Origin: Phytophthora quininea
Taxonomy: Eukaryota; Oomycota; Peronosporomycetes; Peronosporales; Peronosporaceae
DNA: 64,000 bases
Reading direction: 5' to 3'
Assembly: GCA_011947345.1 (NCBI GenBank)
Contig: JAAVTG010000621.1
Location: forward strand, 186,001-250,000
Below, piece after piece: positions 10,698 through 20,298 of the stretch. The notes under the pieces are model-generated. The model did no database searches. It worked only from the letters and a program-made list of their open reading frames with translations, and had not been told where the DNA came from. How positions within the stretch are numbered: position 1 is the first letter of the stretch; every line of letters begins with the position of its first letter. The position numbers were made by a program, and so were the translations under genes.

Positions 10698-12946
10698 ATA
10701 TTGATCCTTTTATCCTCTCTACTTGGTCTTCTTTTATCCGAAGTCTTGATTTTCGCCGTCTTCTTTTTGTCGCTCTTGTCGCTCTTGGCTTTCTTGCTCG
10801 CTCGTTTCTCAGCCGTTTTAGCGCCATCGTCCGGCTTCTTTTTCGTCGCTGCATCCTTCGTTTTGGACTTCTTCTTGGTGTCGCTCGACTTGGTTTTCTT
10901 CGCTCCGCTGTTCGCTTCCTTGGTCGTTTTCTTCTTCTTCTTGTCATCCGTTTTCACGTCCTTCTTCGCTTTCACCTTGCTTGTCGATTTCTCCTTGGTT
11001 TTCGTCTTCTTCTTGCTTTGGTCCTTCTCTTTGCCCTTTGTCTTGTCTTTCGGGGTCGTGGCCTTACGTTTGACGCTCTTCTTGCCTTTCTTGCCGTCTT
11101 TGGCCTTGTCATACGTCTCCCGCCAATTGGCGTCTCCTTCTTTGGCGATCTCGACGGCTCCGTTTTTCTTCTTGAGTTTACGACGCATGCGCTTCATGGC
11201 GTACCTCTCCATCGCAGCTCGTTTGCGTCGCTTCCTCCACTCCATCAAAAACCCTGCTAGCAGCACCAGAGCCACACTCGAAAGCCCGATGATCAGGCCC
11301 CATGGGAGCGGTCGAACGTACACCCACGTGTACTCATTTCGGCCGTCCTCGAACTTCTCGTCCACGTTTCCAGCGGGATCTCGAGCGCGGATTCGGATCA
11401 TGAACGTCCCGGAATCCAACCAACCCCAAAGTCCAGCTCGCCCAGCGTCAACGTCCAATTGCGAACGACAAGCTGCTCGGCTGAATTGAGCACGTAGTAC
11501 TCGAAGACGCAATACGGTTTGTCGCTTTCGAACTTGAAGACGGTCTCGGAACTGTCGCTAGTAGGAACTCGAGTGAACTGAGCTAGCGGTCGACGGGCGT
11601 CTCGGTACCAGACATCGTTGTCGTAGTAGTCTGGAGCTGTTAGGCCGCCCAACATCATCACGCGGCGTTGGAAAATCGCACCCCGAGGCCGGAACGAGGC
11701 TTGGGTTTCCACATGCAAATGCTATCTTGCGCGTCGACGAAGACGTCGCGAAGGACTTGAACTTGGTCGACGCCGAGCACATCAGCCCAGCGAAGTCGGT
11801 GCGTCTTGGAATCGGTCACTTTGGTGCCAATGTGCGTGCATCCGTCCCAATTAGTTTCGCCCATGGTGGTGGTGGTTTGTGCAGCTGCTGCCAGTGCGTC
11901 GCCGTTTGCTCCTTGGATCACTTGAACGTTTGCGTACTCCTGACCTTCGTATTGCGTGGCTTGTACGGTGCATTGGTCAACCACAAGCTTCGCTAACGAG
12001 ATGTAGTCGCAGATCGGCATCAGTTCTCGCAACGCCAACGTTTGGTCGAATGACAGACTGGTCAGATCCTGGATGGTGTTGACTCCAGCAACATACAAAG
12101 CCGCTGCATCACCATTCACCATCGTTCGCAGCTTGGAAACATCGCTGGTGGGACGCACGTACTGCGAGAACGCCGTCGCCGTCGAGTAGTCCTGAATCCA
12201 AGACGTCTGGCCTCCTTTCCAAACCCAGACATCTTCCAGAGTTCGCTCTGCATCTTCTCCAAACATGAGAATTAACTGATCATCAGGGTCGTCGCCAGAA
12301 GTTTGATCTGGCGCACCAGGCAGAGCCAAAGTCACGTGTTTCGCCCGAGCGGACCACGGAGCCGCACCGTTCACAAGTGTCCACGTAGAACCGGTCGAAC
12401 TCACCCAAATATCATTCAGCAACTGAGTACTTGCTTCACCCGTAGTTGCATCCGTCTTGGAGCTTCCTGTGCGTCCTCCGAGGATGTACAACAGCGACTT
12501 GAACACGACCATCGAGTGCTCTCCTCGTGGTTGGAATTCTGCGTGTTGCTTGAGCATCGTCCAGTGCTGACCGTCCGTCGACGTCCAAATATCGTTCAAG
12601 TATGCTCGGTAGCCGCCACTACACGCAAATTCCTCCCCTGACGGTCGTTTTCGAGCGTTCTCTTCCACCCCGCAGTTCCCTAGGTCGATTTGAGCGTATC
12701 CTCCAGATAAATACAAGGCGGCGTTGAAAACGGCGACGGCGTGGAATTCCCGTGGCGACCACATGTTGCAGACGCAGAAACCCGTTGAAGTCGCTGGATC
12801 CACTTGGCATTTCGCGTCTCCTTCGCACTGATCGTCGTCTTCGCACTGCAGCTCCGGGCGTGAAGCCTTGTACGCTAAATCACTCTGCGGAAAAGCGCAC
12901 CCCGGAGTCACGAGTTTCCAGGAAGACCCGGCATCGCTACTTCGCC
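10416..12946 (-). repeat. Inverted segmental duplication, arm A
   Basis: This ~2.5-kb segment, holding the 3' end of membrane gene 3 and most of the kelch gene, recurs nearly identically in opposite orientation at 22195-24733. Breakpoints by eye: homology begins at CTTAC (10416-10420) and ends at GGCGAAGTAGC (minus strand, at 12946). A few single-base differences separate the arms. Confidence 0.85.
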
Positions 12947-13681
12947 AAACGTCATTTTTCAACACGGCCAATTCGATCCAGCGAGCATTTAGCGGTGCCA
13001 TTGTTCCAGGTCCCGTACCACCGCGTTGCTGAGCTTGCGGAACAGGGAAATGCTCGCGAGCGCGACCGCCAAACACGAAAAGTTGGTTTTGAAACGCGAT
13101 GGTGACGAAATTCCGCCGTGGGGAAAACATGTTGTCGGCTAGATAAGCTCCCGGGGTTTAGTGGGGTCGTTGCATCCGGTAGGAGGGTGAACCGACCAAG
13201 CAGCGGCAGCACAAGCAATCCACTCAGAATACGAGACTCCCTTCGGTGGCTTCTTGCCGCTGTTTGTCTGCAACCAGGTGACGTTGGCGACAATCTCCGG
13301 TAGCGGGTCTCCCCACTTGGTCGTCTTTAAAATGTTCACCTGCACGTCCCAAGTGGGTCCGGTCGTACTCCAGACATCATTGCGCATTGAACCACCACCG
13401 GGATACGCTCGTAAGTCTTGGGAGCCTTGAACACTCGAGTCGCCACCTAAAACAAACAGCCGAGCTTTTTGACCGGTGCTTCGAACGTAGTCGTCACTGT
13501 AGTCCAATGCTGCGACAGTATGACCGTGACGGTTTGTCCATGGAGTCGCTTCTTCAATAGCAGCGTTGGTGTGCTTTTCGCCACTTACTTGCGCCCAATT
13601 CGCAGCTTCGATAGAGTAGGTGGAAACTTGAAGAAATACCACCACCACAGTCAACCACCACCACGACCGCTTTCGAGGCAT
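10719..13681 (-). CDS. Kelch-repeat type I membrane protein with Lys-rich tail
   Basis: The protein starts with a signal peptide (MPRKRSWWWLTVVVVFLQVS...), then kelch-like repeats with recurring GG and W-T pairs (LFVFGG, LYLSGGY, LYILGG, VMMLGG, and repeated NDVW/NDIW). A Cys-rich insert (QCEDDDQCEGDAKC...GFCVC) lies between repeats. A C-terminal beta-rich part is followed by one membrane helix (WGLIIGLSSVALVLLAGFLM) and a cytoplasmic tail of ~170 residues made largely of Lys. Kelch repeats form a beta-propeller, so a surface adhesion or receptor role is inferred. The frame breaks near 13150, 11690-11712, 11421-11428 and 10732-10735. The break near 11700 is shared with the duplicate at 23.45 kb; the others are not. 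The frame is open further upstream to 13906; I prefer the Met that gives the signal peptide. The name is mine. Confidence 0.7.
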
Positions 13682-14323
13682 TCGCGAGGCGATTGAGAAG
13701 TGAGTTGGCAGTTTTGTCGATCTCATTGACTTGCTATTCTTGAGAGACATCAAAACTTGCATCATCTCATAGAGTTCCTCTGAATGATGCAGCAACTGGA
13801 CTCGCATTTGACTATGAAGATCGTCAACACGGCCACAGCATTCCTGTGCTACTTCCAGGCTGATAGTGCGAACGTGATGATGTTTGAACATCATGTTTCG
13901 TTCCAATGGTGGTTCGTAGGTCCTCTACTATTTGTTATCTCTAACTAGTAGATTCCTGGTATCTCTGTACTACAGAGTCTGTAGGCTCTGCCTGATGCTT
14001 CCTGTTTGTTTCACGTTTGTCTTGGGATGCCGTGCTCTGTAGCTGTTGTTGAATCATCCCCCTCTCAGTAATGTTTTGGCGTTCCAGCCCCGCGATTCTA
14101 CCAAGGCAAATCCTCTTTGCCGTTCTTGTCGAAACCACTTGAAAATTAACAGCAAGGATTCTCCATGAAGCGTCGTAATGCCGCAGCACAGCCCCAAGAT
14201 AATCGCCCGCGAGGCAGGAAGGATGGGGTCACCTAGCGACATCACCTCGGTCGAAGTGTTGATGGGACTTTGCTTCACGATCGGCCCACTCTGCAATTTT
14301 CGACCACAACGACCAAGTCAGCA
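13682..14323. other. Divergent promoter region, possible unrecognised remnant
   Basis: This separates the kelch gene (minus) from hydrolase A (plus). Two overlapping minus-strand frames (13941-14296) contain a hydrophobic stretch (AIILGLCCGITTLHGES) and a Gln/Arg-rich helical part, possibly a broken small gene, but I cannot support it. Both promoters must lie here. Confidence 0.3.
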
Positions 14324-15986
14324 ATGGCCTCACTGATGATGTTCTTGTCGTTGGCATTGACGAGTTTGTTGGTGCTAGCTGCGACGTATCAGACCTATGA
14401 AGCCTCGTCAAGGAGTCTTCGGACACAAGCGACGATCTGGCCGTCGCTAAGTCTACACTTTACCATTAAACGAAGAGCGATGCAAGTCTACGGCGAGTCG
14501 GAATTCACCATGTTCGCGCGTCCCCAAGTTTCTGAAGACTCTAAAGTATTTTACGACGCTGTGGCCACGTTCACGCACGCTTCGACGGTCTACAACTACA
14601 CGCTATTTGATGGAGCTTCATACATTACTCGGAACGGTTTGGATGGCAATGACTCGACCGTTTGCTTGGACTCCGACGTATTGCCGCCGATCAATTCGAT
14701 CGTCGCTGCCATCAACTCAGCTACCGCAGTCTCCGACGGTTCTACGACAAAATGTTCGGCCAAGAACGTGTTTAAAGTATCTGTTGGCGGGACGGAATTT
14801 GCGCTGTGTGCGGCGGGTTCTTCTGGGTTTACGATGCTTGGGAACGACATGGATATCGCCGTGGCTTATCTTCCAATCCAGGTCGATATTCTCCAGCCGA
14901 AAGTGAGTGGCAACAACTGCAAAATTGTGGCGTTTTCCAGTTCCATCACGGCGACTGGAAAGACGATCCTAACAGGAGAAGAACTGAGCCAAAATGCTAG
15001 GAGACTCAAGGCAGAATTCAGCTTCAAGTCGCTACTGCACTGGGGTAGTCCCGGTTCCGGTTCCGACTCAAATTCCGATGAGCGCGCACATTCCCATTCC
15101 GGTTCTGATGCGAGTGAAAGTTCCGACTCCCATGGGCAATGTTCGTGTCAGTCTACACCACGTCCTTGTGTGTTTATCCATGGAATGGGGATTGATTCTG
15201 AGCTCCCTGTAGATCAAGACGACTTTCCATACTATTGGGGAATCTCACGGACCACGCTCCCTGTTGTACGACAATGAAATACGCACACCTCGACACAGTC
15301 AACAATTCCTGGTACGATACGACCCAGCAGCAGAAAGTGTGTGAGCGAGCGCTTGAAGTGAGCGAGACCAGCACGGATACCGTCATTGCGGACACGATTA
15401 TCATCACGCATTCGATGGGAGGTCTGATGGTTGGTGGGGCCATTGCCAACGGATTGTGCAGTCTCGCGACGACCTCGACGTGGGTTAGTTTAGGGTCTCC
15501 AATGGGGGAAGTATGGGCTCGGATTTCACTCAAGACGCATGTGACGGAGACTCCAGTCTCTTACTGGAAAAGATTGGCAACATCACCGGCCGATGTCCAG
15601 CTACGATGGCTACTAAGTCGCTTGCTTACGAAAATGGCAACTTCAGTTCGACAGCGATGAATGCTGCGTATCAAGCCGCCCAGAAAGTGTATCGAACCAG
15701 CATTTCCGGCGCAATTTGCAGCAAAGGATACTCGGGCTTGGTGTCGTCGTATCAATGGCAGTTCTGGCTCATGGGGAGCCAGATCCCGCACCATTCGGGC
15801 CAGAACGACGGTATGGTGGAATTCGATAGCTGCCGCGCGGGCATCCCCAAGGAGAAGTTCGGCAAACACTATGCGAGCGCCTTTTACGCGTCACACCTCA
15901 ACCACTACGACTTGGAGTTTTTGTCGGGAGATTCCTTATTAGATACAGAGAAAATGCCTGTCAAATGGTTCGAGTGCTTGCTGTAG
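14324..15986 (+). CDS. Secreted alpha/beta hydrolase, long form, copy A
   Basis: Member of the local hydrolase family. The layout is: signal peptide (MASLMMFLSLALTSLLVLAA); an N-terminal domain of about 210 residues beginning WPSLSLHFTIKR; a Ser/Asp/His-rich linker (15043-15140) found only in this copy; then the hydrolase domain opening CQSTPRPCVFIHGMG. The nucleophile elbow is THSMGG; the likely acid is Asp in QNDGMVEF and the likely base His in LNHYDLEF, near the C-terminus. HSMGG-type elbows are typical of lipases, PGAP1-like enzymes and related esterases; the substrate is unknown. The frame breaks at GGGGAA (15237-15242), where one extra base would give the conserved YWGN. The APC transporter follows 275 bp downstream. 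Confidence 0.8.
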
Positions 15987-16260
15987 ATAAAAAAAAAGTA
16001 ATATAGATGACGAGAGGCTGGAATCTCTATTGTCACGATCTTATCTCTGTCGACTAAGCTACTTTCTCCAAAGTTCAGAACGCACACAAAGGCAGTTATT
16101 ACTAGCTTTTTCTTGCCTTTCGGTATATACGTTTTCATTTGTCGTTGCACCGTCCCAGGCATCAACTGACAGTAGTTTTTTCTCTGCCATTCTTCAATAC
16201 GACGCCAAGACGCGTCGGTCGACGTCCTCTCAGCTTAGCGAGCTGTCGGCGCTGTCGATC

Positions 16261-18258
16261 ATGCAGCCGGAAGCCAACGGGTGGGTGAGTGAAATGAATT
16301 TCGTGCAGGCCGAGACTCCGAGTCAGCTACGTCAACGTCACATCAACATCCACGTAGTGGACCAACGGTACAAGGAGCCGACGTGGATGCACCCGAATAT
16401 TGGTGGTGAAACCCAGTACGTGCAAGGTCATGACGGTGAAATCAACGCCATCCGGAAGAAAATCATCGACCATGAGACCAGCCACAAACTCGGCGAGTGG
16501 ACGGCGACGGCCATCAGCGGCAACGATATCATGTCGAGTGTTTTGTTCTCGACGGGGCAAACCATCGCTAAAGCCGGTAAACTTGCTCCAATCTCGCAGT
16601 TGTTCGTGGTGGTGGTGGTGTACTGTCTCCGGTGGATCCAAGAAGAAGTGATGAGTGCTGTCCCGCTGAACGGAGGCTTCTACACAGCCATACTCAACTC
16701 TGCTCCGAAGAAAGTGGCGGCAGTCTGCGCTGCGTTTTCGATGCTGTGTTATTTGGCGACGGGTATTACGAACGGAGTCTCGGCGTTGAATTACGTGAAT
16801 CAATCGCTGGTGGATCTGCCGGTGATGAGCTGCTCGATTGTGCTACTAGGGCTCTTTGCGTTGCTGTGTGTGATGGGGATCGCCGAGAGTGCTTTCGTGG
16901 CTTTACTGTTCTTCAGCTTCCACATGTTCACGCTGACTTTACTCGCGATTTTCAGCGTCATTTACGCCGTGCAGCATGCCCACATCTTTGTGGACAACAT
17001 GCACTCTTCGTTGCCCGAGATCTCAGTGTTTGGGATAGCGGAAAGCAGCAATGTCTTCTATGCGTTATTCTTTGGCTACGGCACGGCGATGCTCAGCGTC
17101 ACGGGCTTTGAATGTTCCGCCAACTACATTGAGGAGCAAGCGGAAGGGATGTTCCCCAAGACGCTACGGAACATGTGGGCTTTATCCAGCTCGTTCAACG
17201 TGGTTTACTCTGTATTGGCGTTGGCGGTGGTGCCTGTAGACACGATCATTGCAAACCAGTCAACGTTGCTGGCATATATGGGGAGATTGGCTGGAGGTCG
17301 TTGGCTGGAAGTTCTCGTGGCAGTGGATGCGTTTATCGTGCTGGCTGGAGCCGTTCTAACGGCGTATGTTGGAATCAACGGACTCTTCCAACGTCTGGCA
17401 ATCGATCGGGTCTTACCGAGCTTCTTGTTGAGGCAGAACTCGTGCCGGAAGACCAACCACTTTGTCATTTTGACGTTCTTCCTCGTGGCTGCCAGTCTCG
17501 TGTTTATCTTGGACGCACAGGTGGACGTGCTGTCCGGAGTGTTCGCACTGGCCTTCCTGTTTGTCTTAATGTCGTTCGTGGCTGCCTGTGTGCTGCTGAA
17601 AGTTGATCGCGATCAAATTCCTCGCGAGAGATCGACGTCGTGGATGAATACGTTGTTCTGCTTGGTGACGGTCGCGGTGGGAATCCTCGCCAACGCGTTC
17701 TCGGATCTAAAGGCGCTCTCGTATTTCGGCATCTACTTTGCAGCGTTCTTCGTGGTGGTGTTTATCATGTTGGCTCGCGTGAGTCTTCTCAAAGGTTTGC
17801 TCTTTCTTTCTCGACAGATTCTGCTGCGATTCCAAGGCCGGGCACGTGAGTTTGACGACCACAACTTCGTCGGGAGTGTGGCGCTGGCCAAGACGATCGA
17901 GACGATCAAAAACACGCCCGTCGTGTTCTTCTGCAAGGCGGCCAACTTACCCAAGATCAACGAAGCGGTAACGTACGTGATGAACAACGAACACACGTAC
18001 TGTCTTCGACTGGTCCACGTGTGTGAGCCCGACGCCCCCGTGCCGAGGGAGTTTGAAGACGTCGTGAACTTGTTCGACCACATTTATCCGTCCATCAAGA
18101 TCGACTTTATCGCCGTCACGGGGACGTTCGAGCCGGCCATGGTGCAGTGGCTGTCCCACATGATGAAGGTCCCAGTCAACATGATGTTCATGCGGCAGCC
18201 AGCGAATGAGGAGATCCACCGAGTGTCGGCCTTAGGCGTTCGCATTATCACCGACTAA
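16261..18258 (+). CDS. APC-superfamily amino-acid permease
   Basis: Polytopic plasma- or endomembrane transporter of the amino acid-polyamine-organocation superfamily. The first helix carries the typical pattern ISGNDIMSSVLFSTG, and about 12 hydrophobic segments follow. After the last helix a soluble C-terminal part (~150 residues, from NTPVVFFCKAANLPKINEAV) resembles the regulatory tails of some APC carriers. The frame is intact and stays open upstream to 16030, but only with a TTG; the first ATG is at 16261 (MQPEANGW), leaving a ~90-residue cytoplasmic N-terminus. Length about 665 residues. It lies between hydrolases A and B, all on the plus strand. The substrate cannot be read from the sequence. 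Confidence 0.85.
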   Translation: MQPEANGWVSEMNFVQAETPSQLRQRHINIHVVDQRYKEPTWMHPNIGGETQYVQGHDGEINAIRKKIIDHETSHKLGEWTATAISGNDIMSSVLFSTGQTIAKAGKLAPISQLFVVVVVYCLRWIQEEVMSAVPLNGGFYTAILNSAPKKVAAVCAAFSMLCYLATGITNGVSALNYVNQSLVDLPVMSCSIVLLGLFALLCVMGIAESAFVALLFFSFHMFTLTLLAIFSVIYAVQHAHIFVDNMHSSLPEISVFGIAESSNVFYALFFGYGTAMLSVTGFECSANYIEEQAEGMFPKTLRNMWALSSSFNVVYSVLALAVVPVDTIIANQSTLLAYMGRLAGGRWLEVLVAVDAFIVLAGAVLTAYVGINGLFQRLAIDRVLPSFLLRQNSCRKTNHFVILTFFLVAASLVFILDAQVDVLSGVFALAFLFVLMSFVAACVLLKVDRDQIPRERSTSWMNTLFCLVTVAVGILANAFSDLKALSYFGIYFAAFFVVVFIMLARVSLLKGLLFLSRQILLRFQGRAREFDDHNFVGSVALAKTIETIKNTPVVFFCKAANLPKINEAVTYVMNNEHTYCLRLVHVCEPDAPVPREFEDVVNLFDHIYPSIKIDFIAVTGTFEPAMVQWLSHMMKVPVNMMFMRQPANEEIHRVSALGVRIITD

Positions 18259-18506
18259 GTCACGTAAACAGAGACCGTTTTGAATTCTGAGCTGTTCGCA
18301 ATCAGAGAAACTTGGTCCAGTCCGTACCACGATTTGATCCGAGTTCCCGGATGTTTTGGATAGCAGATCCCAAAAGTATCCTCGGAGACAATGTACATGA
18401 CACTTACTTGCAGCGTCTCTGGCAGCGGCAACAACTGGTGCCCAACTTTGACGGGCATTGCACCAACTGGCTAGCTTCTCACTTGAGAATTCGGTGTCCA
18501 GTGGAG

Positions 18507-20033
18507 ATGCCGTCACCTCTGTCGTTGTTGGTATCGATTGTCTTCGCATTTACAGCACTTGCTGTTCATGCTGACACTACGCAGGAATGGCCTTCTCTAC
18601 GTGTCAACTTCACGTTCAAGCACGAGTCGATGCAAGTCTACGGTCAATCCAAGTTCTCCGTGGTGGCGAGCCCAAAGCTGACGAAGAACGCGACCAAAGT
18701 GCTGTACGATGTCTTCGCTACATTTGAGGAAGGGTCGACGAGATACAACTACACTCTGGTGGACGGTATCCCTTATGTCAGTGGCGGTAAAACTTCATTG
18801 ACGCGGTGTTTGGATTCGGATGCACTGCCGCCGATTAACGGAATTGTTGCTGCGCTCAACGAGGCGGTGGCGGTCTCTGGTGGTGGTGATTTCGATTGCT
18901 CAAGTGGAACTTTGTTCAAGACGACCATCAATGGCTTCGACTTCGCCGTGTGTTATTCAGGAGAGTCGGGGTTTTCAATGCACAGTAGCGGCATGGATAT
19001 CACGGTGGAATATTTGAAGGATCGAGTGGCGATTTCACCACCAATGACCGACAATAACTGCGTATCGGTAGCTTCGCCAAGTTCCGTGACGGCTATTGGA
19101 GCCGCGTTGCTGACTGGCAGCTCTATTACGACTCGTAAGCTGGAGGCAGACTTTGAACTCGGCAACTTATTTGGTTCAGGCGACTCGTGTTCATGCAAGT
19201 CTAGTCAGCGGCCATGTGTTTTCATCCACGGTCTTGGCGTCGACCACGAAGAACCGACCAACGTCGACTCGTTCTCTCAATATTGGGGAAATCTAACGGG
19301 ATATGCGCCGTGCTGCTCGTCCATGCACTATGCGATGCTCGACACGCTGAATAATTCGTGGACGAACGCTACTCAGCAGCAAAAGTCTGCGATCGGATGC
19401 TCGAAGTTGGCGGGGCCAAGCAAAACTCAACTATCTCGGATACGATCGTTATCACACATTCCATGGGTGGTTTGATGGTCGCAGGAGCTCTCGCTAATGG
19501 AACATGCAGCTTCGCCAACAGCACGTCATGGGTGGCTCTAGCAGCGCCGATGAAAGGCAGTATGGCGTCCGATCACTTTCAGGATTCCTGCAAGAAGGAC
19601 ACCAACTTCGTCATGGAAGCTATTGTCGAGTCTACGGGTTTCTGTCCTGCTGGTAATGGCATCCGATCGCTCGCTTATGAAGGCGAGCGATACAGCAATC
19701 CAGAGCTTGATAAAGCGTACGAAGAAGCACAAAAGTATATCGAGAACATACCACGGGGATTTTGTGCAGCAACAGCTTCTCGGGTCTGTTATCAGACTAT
19801 CAATACGAGTTCTGGACGCTGGGGCTCATGGTCCCTCATAAATCCCCCAAAACGATGGCATGGTTGAGTTCACGAGCTGTGCGGCAGGAATCCCAGAGTC
19901 GGAATTCGGAGATACGTACCTGGATAAATACTACGTGACGAAAGTCAACCACGGCGATGCTTCGTTCAGAGGAATACAAGGACTAATAGACAAGGCCAAG
20001 ATGCCCAAGAAGTGGTTTAAATGTCTGCTGTAA
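18507..20033 (+). CDS. Secreted alpha/beta hydrolase, long form, copy B
   Basis: Same plan as copy A without the Ser-rich linker: signal peptide (MPSPLSLLVSIVFAFTALAV), N-terminal domain from WPSLRVNFTFKH, hydrolase domain from CKSSQRPCVFIHGLG, elbow THSMGG, C-terminal KVNHGD with the putative catalytic His. Three frame breaks, each at a homopolymer: A-run 19381-19384 (QQQK site), A-run 19731-19734, C-run 19844-19848. One added base at each restores the family alignment through to TAA 20031-20033. The C-terminus (FRGIQGLIDKAKMPKKWFKCLL) diverges more than in other copies. Either a real but mis-sequenced gene or the most decayed copy. Confidence 0.7.
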
Positions 20034-20186
20034 AACACGCAGGGTTTAATAGATGACACAACCACGTTACGGTGGCAACACTCTCAGGCATCACAATTGG
20101 CCGTCGAGTACGCCGTGCTGGGAATCCTTACGGCCGCTTCGACGATTTCACATATCTTTCTGCTTATTCACACGACTGTATCGGCT

Positions 20187-20260
20187 TCACCGGTGACTGT
20201 GACTCGCTTGGAACTCGGTAATCGAATGACTAATGAGACTCAAGTTGTCGGTTTGAAGCT
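20187..20260 (-). pseudogene. Small fragment related to the LRR-like gene
   Basis: On the minus strand the peptide LQTDNLSLISHSITEFQ repeats, with changes, an internal segment of the adjacent 20299-22107 protein (IQTDNLDPISRSFAEFQ). It sits just beyond that gene's 3' end, so part of the gene was copied downstream or a neighbouring paralogue was lost. Confidence 0.45.
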
Positions 20261-20298
20261 GTTCTTGTTTACCGAACTGGTATTTACGTGTAGTGGAT

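Noticed and set aside
10666..11489. Plus-strand hydrophobic frames (e.g. 10701-11489) as a membrane protein
   Set aside because: They are the antisense of the Lys-rich tail of the kelch protein; AAG codons read backwards give Leu/Phe-rich frames.
16030..16260. N-terminal extension of the APC transporter, possibly a signal peptide
   Set aside because: It opens only with TTG; the first ATG is at 16261 and the transporter fold does not need the extension.
19376..19390. Programmed -1 ribosomal frameshift at the QQQK site
   Set aside because: Run lengths differ among copies and no canonical slippery heptamer is present; missing bases explain it more simply, so I kept it only as a finding to check.
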